Positions 58,173 through 64,000 of a stretch of DNA of 64,000 nt are shown here, piece by piece. Position 1 is the first letter of the stretch. Each line of letters starts with the position of its first letter. Below the pieces are notes generated by a model, which was not told the DNA's origin, searched no databases, and saw only the letters and a program-made list of their open reading frames with translations. The stretch comes from Acinetobacter sp. LoGeW2-3. Lineage in GTDB: Bacteria > Pseudomonadota > Gammaproteobacteria > Pseudomonadales > Moraxellaceae. The DNA is taken from positions 2,728,001-2,792,000 of the forward strand of contig NZ_CP024011.1 in assembly GCF_002688565.1 (NCBI RefSeq), given 5' to 3'. Made by a program: the position numbers and the translations under genes.

Positions 58173-58581
58173 CGTCTAACTCCGTAAAGCGTAAAGTCAC
58201 GTTGTAATAATCATCCAGTGATACCGCTGGAATTCCTTTTACCGGTGCGGCTTCTAAAGCCCCGTCCTGGTGGTTAAATTTGACTATGAATTGCCGGTTG
58301 TCATGAGGCTGTTCAAACTGCAGTCTGAAATTTTCATCTTGCAGCTTGGACCACTCCAGAACAGTCCATAGTTCACGCAATTTGATCCAGCCCATTTCCC
58401 GATCGGCAGGCTGTAAAGTGATTGGCCGGCCAGACTTCTTTTTGCCTTCCTGAATATGCAAAGTGCCGTCCATGGCATAGGCTTGGTTCTGCTCAATGGC
58501 CTTCCATGAGAATTCATCAGGCCATAAAAAACCGTCCTCTAATGGGACGGTTTCTGATGTTGCTAAGCGAATAAGTTTCAT
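58162..58581 (-). CDS. Phage minor tail-type protein
   Basis: A 139-residue protein. The LDDYYNVTLRFTELDDGD end and the beta-rich body fit a small tail protein located after the tape measure gene. It overlaps the tape measure stop by 4 bp and the next gene by 11 bp. Family not firmly recognised. Confidence 0.65.
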   Translation of the reverse strand: MKLIRLATSETVPLEDGFLWPDEFSWKAIEQNQAYAMDGTLHIQEGKKKSGRPITLQPADREMGWIKLRELWTVLEWSKLQDENFRLQFEQPHDNRQFIVKFNHQDGALEAAPVKGIPAVSLDDYYNVTLRFTELDDGD

Positions 58582-61500
58582 GTTGATTTCGCCTGTACTT
58601 TTAATTGATTCACAAGTTCATTCATTAAGGATTCCTGTCCAGCAGGCCCGCTAAATTTCATCTGCTTACCATTGAAGTCAAAGTTGTATGTAACTTCCTT
58701 GGCAGGCTGATTGGTGTCTCTGACAGACGGCGCAGAAGGAATCGACGGTGCATAGTCATTCAGGCTACTGGAACCGGTCTTACCAACCGATGGGCTCATT
58801 TTCTGCAACATTAAATCAATATAGTCCTTGTTGTTCGCAGCCATAAGGTTTACAGCTTTAAAGTCCAAGGCAAACCCGGGAATATTCTTGCCAGCCTCAT
58901 ACTGATATTGCATTAGTGCATTTTTACGAGTTGATGCAGAGGCGTTAAATAATTCATTTGCTTTACGGTTGATTTCCTTTTCATCGCTAAAGCCTTGAGA
59001 GCGCAATGCCTGCTTCACACCCTCAAGCGTATATTCAGTACGTGACTTGCGCCCCGCCATACCGCGATTCGTTACAGAGTTTTCATCTGCATTTGCTGCC
59101 GCCTCTGCTGCTTGTCGTGCTTCTTCCCATGCATCACGGGTTGCATTGCCGCTAGCCACACCACGGCGTCCAAGCTCATCAAAGCCAGAACCAGCATGAC
59201 CTGTTGCGTTACGGACGCGGTGTAAGCTTTCTTCCACAGCATTATTGGCTTTTACTGAAACTTGGCCAGTTTCACTGACCTGAACAGATAAACCTAATGA
59301 AGCCGCTTTGGCGTTTGCTGCAGCAATACTTTGGGCATCTCCTGATGCGTAAGCCAGTTGAATTGTCTTTTCATAGGCCTTTTGAAGATCAGCTTGTGTT
59401 GCTTGACCACTTTGACGCACTGTTTCAAAGTCAGCCAATGCCATTTGAGCTGACAATCGGAGTTGCTCCTTGGTTTTGATCCCGAGACGCTCAAAGGCTT
59501 TCCCTGTTTCATCCAATTCATCTGGTAATTCAGCATTAGCCTTACGGATAGCCATAATGCCGAGTTCAACCTGCTTGGTTGAGAATACACCTTGCGCTTC
59601 AAACTCACGCATTTTGGCATTTGCCGCATCAATTTCAGCCTGGCTTCTGGCCTTACTAAGCCAATCCTCCCATGCTTGGTAAAGAACATCACCGGCTTGT
59701 TTACCGGTATAGCCTGCTTCACCTAACTTAGTTTTAAGTCCCTCTAGCTCATTCCCAGAGTTGGAAAACGACTTAGAGACTTTATTTAAGGATGCATCAA
59801 GGTCTACACCAAATAGCCTGGCCGCTTCCGATGCTCTGGAGTATGCGGATTCAGCAACCTGACCAGAGCCAGTTGTGGCATTGTTAAGCTCGGTAATACG
59901 AATCTCGCGATTATTCTTAAGTTCATTTTCCTTAGCATTAATGGCGTCAACTGACGCTTGTGCTGAAGCCAATGCATTTAAGTCACCAGTCTTTTTAGCT
60001 TCCTCGATCTGCTTATCCAGTAAAACTCGCTCAACAGCGGCTTGTTTTTGATAGGCAAGCAATTCTTCATCAGCTTTTTTAACGTTTTCCTTGGCCAGTA
60101 CTAACGCTTCTTCCTTTTTAGCGGCAGTTTCAGCAGCCTGTTCGGCACTCTGCCCAGCTTGAACACTAACCTTGCCAGCCTCATCAATTGTGACGATATA
60201 GCCCTTGGTTAATAGGTCGGCCTGCATTACGCCGTCCATGACACCACCATTAGCTTTGATAGCTGCTTCAGCGGTGGCTTGAGCAGAAGCCAGGAGGTCC
60301 TTATCTAATGCGGCCTTATTACTGGCATGCTCTTTTTCACGCCCTTCCAATTCATTAGATTTTTGGATAATTTCGTCAATAGTTGACTGATTGCCATCCT
60401 TGCGGGCCTGGTTTAATTGCGCCTCTAAAGCTGCACGTTCATCAGTAAGTGCTTTGGACTTCTGATTAAAATCCTGATTCTGTTTTATCAGTTCGGCAAA
60501 AGTAGCGTTATTGCTTTGTAAGGATTCTTGGTTTTTCTGGTCTTGGGTTTTGCTAATCTCCTTGATGGCAGCAACACCCTTGGACTTGAAATCCATCGCG
60601 CCATCTGAAGCTCGGTCATAATATTCTTGAGCTTTCTTAGCCATTGCCTCCATATCTGCAATGGCTTGGTCTTTAGCATCACCCCACTTAAATTTAGCCT
60701 TAAGCCCTTCCCATGCAGCACCAACGTCATAGAACACACCGGCAAGCAAATTAGAAACGATACTAATTGCCTCGAAACCATCACCAATAAAACCAAAGAC
60801 CACATTGAGGGCCTGTAAAGCTTTGGTAAAGCCATTAGTTTTATCTGTTGCAGTATCCACACCACTATCAAAATTGAATATTGCCCCAAGGAGTGTATTT
60901 AGCTGATCTACAGTGTTTCCAATTCCAGTCCCTAGAGTGCTAGCCATAGACTTTACAGTCTCATAAGCAGTACTTAACGCCTCTTTAAGTGCTTCAATGG
61001 TGGCAGGGTCAATCTTCTTGAGTTGATCCCCTACCCAGATAAAGCCCTCTCCAACATCCTTAAGAATGGTCTCTATTACATCCATGTTGTCAGCAAGAGT
61101 CACCAACCACTGCGCTACCGTTGCAGATGCACCGTTTGCCTGATCCATGGTGCCAATCAGGATCTGCCATTGTGTAGCGATACGCTGCAAGGCATTGCCG
61201 ATTGTAGTTGGGAACTTAGCATAATCAGCTTCAATTGCTGCTGACTGCTGCTGTAGTGCCTGGATGACTTTTTCAGCTGATAACTCACCCTCTCCTGCCA
61301 TTGCGCGCAGCTCACCAGTGGTCACCCCTAATGACTTAGCCAACGCCTGAGAGATACCAGGTGCCTGCTCCATGATAGAGTTAAACTCGTCACCACGTAA
61401 CACACCGGATTGCAGCGCTTGAGTCAGCTGAACAATTGCAGCTTCTGATGCCTGGGCAGATCCACCACCAGTCTGAATGGCCATGTTAATAGTTTTGACC

Positions 61501-62330
61501 AGATCCAGACTTTGCTGCTGGGTCATCCCCATCTGCTTACCTACATCATTCACTTTTGTGAATAGGCCCGCAGTAGCATCAAGACTGGTATTGGTCATCA
61601 GTGAAACTTGGTGCACGCCAGCCATAGCTTGCTGGAAGTTGCCACCATCACTGGTTGCAATATTGATTCGGGCTGAAAGGTTAGTATAAGCATCTGCTGT
61701 TTCGGCAAGCTCACGAACACCTAGGCCAATACCAATTGCAGCCATGGCCCCAACAAGAGCATTCACCGCAAATTTTGCGCCGTCGATCCCCTTTTGGGCC
61801 GACTGAGCTGCTGTATCTGTTTCTCTTAGGCTTGTATTTGCCTTGCCTACTTCTGCCTGGAATCCACTAAAGGCCTGATCTGCCTGCTGGACTTCTTTTT
61901 CCAGCTGGTCGACCTCTACCTGAGCTTTTTCAATATCCGCAGGTGATGCCTTGGTTTTTGAAAATGCTTCAAGATTTTGCTTGGCTTGGGCCAAATCACC
62001 CTTAAGCTGATCTAATGCCTTTTCAGCCCTATTACCAAAATCAGTAAAATTGCCGGCCGTAGATTTCGCATTATCACCAGCGCTCTTAATAATGCTTGTA
62101 GCGCCATTTAAAGATTGAGTAAGTTTGTCTGCTAACTCACTGGTGCCTTTAGGAATGATATTGCCCATTTCCTTCGAGGTATCAGTGGTTGCTTGTTTTA
62201 ATCGATTAGATTCTTGTTTTATTGCATTAAATACAGACTTTGCCGCATCTTCCGACTGTTTGATGTTGCCAACAAAGCCTTTAGTATCGGCATCCATGAC
62301 TAATTTGAATGTTAAATTTTTACCAGACAT
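58578..62330 (-). CDS. Phage tail tape measure protein
   Basis: A 1250-residue protein. The N-terminal tape-measure domain (TIGR02675 type) is clear at about 215-400, with VHQVSLMTNTSLDATAGLF, GVLRGDEFNSIMEQAPGIS and LGVTTGELRAMAGEGELS. Long Ala/Gln/Lys-rich coiled coils flank it. It sets tail length and forms a channel for DNA. A hydrophobic stretch (ALVGAMAAIGIGLGV) near residue 195 is typical. Confidence 0.95.
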   Translation of the reverse strand: MSGKNLTFKLVMDADTKGFVGNIKQSEDAAKSVFNAIKQESNRLKQATTDTSKEMGNIIPKGTSELADKLTQSLNGATSIIKSAGDNAKSTAGNFTDFGNRAEKALDQLKGDLAQAKQNLEAFSKTKASPADIEKAQVEVDQLEKEVQQADQAFSGFQAEVGKANTSLRETDTAAQSAQKGIDGAKFAVNALVGAMAAIGIGLGVRELAETADAYTNLSARINIATSDGGNFQQAMAGVHQVSLMTNTSLDATAGLFTKVNDVGKQMGMTQQQSLDLVKTINMAIQTGGGSAQASEAAIVQLTQALQSGVLRGDEFNSIMEQAPGISQALAKSLGVTTGELRAMAGEGELSAEKVIQALQQQSAAIEADYAKFPTTIGNALQRIATQWQILIGTMDQANGASATVAQWLVTLADNMDVIETILKDVGEGFIWVGDQLKKIDPATIEALKEALSTAYETVKSMASTLGTGIGNTVDQLNTLLGAIFNFDSGVDTATDKTNGFTKALQALNVVFGFIGDGFEAISIVSNLLAGVFYDVGAAWEGLKAKFKWGDAKDQAIADMEAMAKKAQEYYDRASDGAMDFKSKGVAAIKEISKTQDQKNQESLQSNNATFAELIKQNQDFNQKSKALTDERAALEAQLNQARKDGNQSTIDEIIQKSNELEGREKEHASNKAALDKDLLASAQATAEAAIKANGGVMDGVMQADLLTKGYIVTIDEAGKVSVQAGQSAEQAAETAAKKEEALVLAKENVKKADEELLAYQKQAAVERVLLDKQIEEAKKTGDLNALASAQASVDAINAKENELKNNREIRITELNNATTGSGQVAESAYSRASEAARLFGVDLDASLNKVSKSFSNSGNELEGLKTKLGEAGYTGKQAGDVLYQAWEDWLSKARSQAEIDAANAKMREFEAQGVFSTKQVELGIMAIRKANAELPDELDETGKAFERLGIKTKEQLRLSAQMALADFETVRQSGQATQADLQKAYEKTIQLAYASGDAQSIAAANAKAASLGLSVQVSETGQVSVKANNAVEESLHRVRNATGHAGSGFDELGRRGVASGNATRDAWEEARQAAEAAANADENSVTNRGMAGRKSRTEYTLEGVKQALRSQGFSDEKEINRKANELFNASASTRKNALMQYQYEAGKNIPGFALDFKAVNLMAANNKDYIDLMLQKMSPSVGKTGSSSLNDYAPSIPSAPSVRDTNQPAKEVTYNFDFNGKQMKFSGPAGQESLMNELVNQLKVQAKST

Positions 62331-62357
62331 GCTGACCTCTAATCAAAATTGCAAGCA

Positions 62358-62380
62358 ATAAAAAACCCGCCGAAGCGGGT
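62358..62380 (-). terminator. Terminator upstream of the tape measure gene
   Basis: Minus-strand stem ACCCGC / GCGGGT with TTCG loop is followed by TTTTTTATT. Confidence 0.85.
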
Positions 62381-62394
62381 ATAAGCTAGGTATC

Positions 62395-62419
62395 AAAAAA
62401 GCACCCTAAAGTGCTTTTT
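62395..62419. terminator. Second terminator beside the PH-domain gene
   Basis: Stem AAAAGCAC / GTGCTTTT with A/T flanks lies 4 bp beyond the stop at 62423. Confidence 0.8.
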
Positions 62420-62422
62420 GAT

Positions 62423-62884
62423 TTACGATACTTTTTTATCAGCATCATCTAATTCATCGAGAAAATTGTTTACTTGCTGTCTGAATTCCATTGGTCGTGA
62501 AATATATGGAATTGGCGCATGTGAGCCCCCTACTCCTTTAACCACAATAGACCCAAAATTAAGAATGCGCCCCAAGATACCTTGATCCACACCTAGACTT
62601 TCGACACGGTTAACTTTTAACTCGATTGTATTTCGACGTATTAAACCTGACTTTGCAATGATGCGTCTATTTGTTAGGGCTAGCTCTGTGGTTAAGACAT
62701 GTACAGCAGCAATTGCAATTAAGATTAGACCGAAAATTAAAGATACTGCGCTTTTAGAACCAATTGCAGATAAAACAAATAATCCACCAAATAGTAAATA
62801 CCAAAATTGGGATAGCCATGTTACTTGCGCTTTGATGATTATTTTTTCATCTCTTGCTAAATTTTCCTCAATATAACTGCCCAT
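62423..62884 (-). CDS. PH domain-containing membrane protein
   Basis: A 153-residue protein with two membrane helices (about 25-42 and 45-65) and a bacterial PH (bPH_2, YdbS-like) domain. The PH pattern is LTNRRIIAKSGLIRRNTIELKV and ILGRILNFGSIVVKGV. It is last of three minus-strand genes that two terminators separate from the tape measure. It may act in superinfection exclusion or envelope modification, but this is inference. Confidence 0.85.
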   Translation of the reverse strand: MGSYIEENLARDEKIIIKAQVTWLSQFWYLLFGGLFVLSAIGSKSAVSLIFGLILIAIAAVHVLTTELALTNRRIIAKSGLIRRNTIELKVNRVESLGVDQGILGRILNFGSIVVKGVGGSHAPIPYISRPMEFRQQVNNFLDELDDADKKVS

Positions 62885-62962
62885 ATAACCCTCTTATAAA
62901 GTATTAAAATAGTGGAAGCATACTAATACCTGCTTAGTTCTATATCAATGACTTGTTTAACC

Positions 62963-63628
62963 TTAAAGGGTTTCTTCCACCATACTTCCGCAATGCTTGC
63001 ATTTAATTGCAGCAAGTTTTATTTCTTCTGCACACAGCGGGCATAGCTTCATATCAGTAGCAACCGCCTGAATAGGAGTTTCTACACGCCTTCCTGCATT
63101 GTGGGAAAAAATATCATCTGATACCAGTTTTGTACTGGTGGTTTTTCGCACTTTAGGCTCAGGCTGATTTTGCTCATCTAAATCAATATTATTTAAAATT
63201 GGCTTATTTGCAGTTTTGGTAAATGCAGCATAAACCAGCAAAAGACTACCTATAAACAAGAAAACCCATCCATATTGTATTTGAACGGTGCTCATCATTG
63301 CTTCTGCCATGCCACTAAATGGATTGCCCTCAAGTTTATCTACAACATCACCCTTAATACTATTTAGCTTATAGAGCAGATAAATAAAATCTATCACCAC
63401 TATTAAAAGCGATATACCACCAGTAACCCGCAAAGGCTTTATATTGTTTATGAAAGCAAGTATAAGGCTGACAATCGACAACCCTAACAGCACATACCCA
63501 TCTGCACGCCCACTACTAAATACAGATATTGATCCGACAATAGGCATACTGACAATAGGGAGAAAAATCCCAAGTAAAAGCACAACCCCGCCCACTAAAC
63601 CAGCCAGCTGTTGTTTAGAAAATTCCAT
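62963..63628 (-). CDS. Multi-pass membrane protein with C-terminal zinc ribbon
   Basis: A 221-residue protein. Four membrane helices occupy about residues 8-150 and the C-terminus has CPLCAEEIKLAAIKCKHCG, a two-CxxC zinc ribbon. No known transporter motif. It is upstream of the PH-domain gene, with 78 bp between, and appears in the same transcript. Confidence 0.8.
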   Translation of the reverse strand: MEFSKQQLAGLVGGVVLLLGIFLPIVSMPIVGSISVFSSGRADGYVLLGLSIVSLILAFINNIKPLRVTGGISLLIVVIDFIYLLYKLNSIKGDVVDKLEGNPFSGMAEAMMSTVQIQYGWVFLFIGSLLLVYAAFTKTANKPILNNIDLDEQNQPEPKVRKTTSTKLVSDDIFSHNAGRRVETPIQAVATDMKLCPLCAEEIKLAAIKCKHCGSMVEETL

Positions 63629-63637
63629 TCATACCCC

Positions 63638-63919
63638 CTACAAATTACGCCATAGAATTTTCACAATTCTATCTCGGCATAAAATAATGGTGTATTCCTG
63701 CAAATCTACCTGTTTTACATACTCAGTTGCTGCACAGTGAAAACGACCATCATTCAAAACATAGAATCTCGGCTTACCAAGTTCCAGTTTGCTTTTAACC
63801 GCATCATGACTGTCCCCGACTCTTACCAGGTCACCCGACGGCGCTCGGATACTTGTTGTTGTCTTCTCAGCATATGCAAACCCCGATACCAAACACAAAA
63901 CTAATAATAATTTTTTCAA
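63638..63919 (-). CDS. Small secreted DUF2845-like protein
   Basis: A 93-residue protein with a signal peptide (MKKLLLVLCLVSGFAYAE). The mature RVGDSHDAVKSKLELGKP segment resembles DUF2845-type periplasmic proteins. It has two cysteines (FHCAATEY, IILCRDR). It lies 9 bp before the zinc-ribbon gene, forming a group of three that looks like a phage-carried accessory module. Confidence 0.8.
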   Translation of the reverse strand: MKKLLLVLCLVSGFAYAEKTTTSIRAPSGDLVRVGDSHDAVKSKLELGKPRFYVLNDGRFHCAATEYVKQVDLQEYTIILCRDRIVKILWRNL

Positions 63920-64000
63920 AACTATCCCCCTAAATTATTATTTTCCCATAATAACTTTAGGGTGATGCATGATCAATCCGAAACCATTTCTTTTTTAAAT

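Larger units (their letters stand above)
47640..64000. mobile_element. Left portion of an integrated prophage (right end outside the window)
   Basis: Phage lysis and tail genes fill 48864-62330, with small accessory genes on both sides. The left limit is set between the MFS start (47630) and the repeat cluster at 47718; it is approximate. No integrase, repressor, terminase or capsid gene is present, so the remainder lies to the right. The tape measure, amidase and repeat-rich tail proteins indicate a long-tailed phage. Confidence 0.8.

Overview
The window looks like an Acinetobacter chromosome. The signs are a moderately AT-rich sequence, the Acinetobacter-type arrangement of type VI secretion (T6SS) genes with tagN, tagF, tagX and Acinetobacter-specific accessory genes, the usual aroQ-accB-accC and tusDCBE operons, and a Xer recombination site with Acinetobacter-like arms. 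No rRNA, tRNA or CRISPR array was seen.

Layout. 1-5830 (+): a Nit1C-type operon (nitB partial, then nitC to nitH: nitrilase, radical SAM, GNAT, AIR-synthase-like, small protein, flavoprotein), closed by a strong terminator. 5978-6005: a 28-bp sequence matching a chromosomal dif site, the XerC/XerD target at the replication terminus. 6011-7472: an IS1202/ISNCY-type insertion sequence exactly 5 bp from the XerC arm, with a 5-bp target duplication. 7539-29186: a complete T6SS locus in two divergent halves. The minus half runs asaA-tssB-tssC-hcp-tssE-tssF-tssG-asaB-tssM-tagF-tagN; the plus half runs tssH-tssA-tssK-tssL-accessory-tagX. tssH (clpV) carries a one-base frameshift, and the window has no vgrG, PAAR or effector gene.

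29214-47630: mostly chromosomal genes. These are an esterase-like hydrolase, an AT-rich XcbB/CpsF-like gene that looks frameshifted, an Imm33/DUF2185-like protein with a periplasmic partner, a nitroreductase, fumC with a perfect 7-1-7 Fur box, a GalE-like SDR lacking the catalytic Lys, tusDCBE, ybaK, a decayed small gene, aroQ-accBC, a MASE1-like diguanylate cyclase, an amidase and an MFS transporter.

About 47700-64000: the left part of a prophage that runs off the right edge. It has edge accessory genes, a lysis module (membrane-anchored amidase and a coiled-coil membrane protein), a tail-tip/tail-fibre block with internally repeated proteins, a 1250-residue tape measure protein, and a terminator-isolated group of small membrane or secreted proteins that may be morons. 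Integrase, head and portal genes are outside the window.

The strongest unexpected signal is the dif site with the IS placed beside it. Next are the broken clpV, the repeat architecture of the tail proteins, and a terminator-like hairpin inside the endolysin reading frame.
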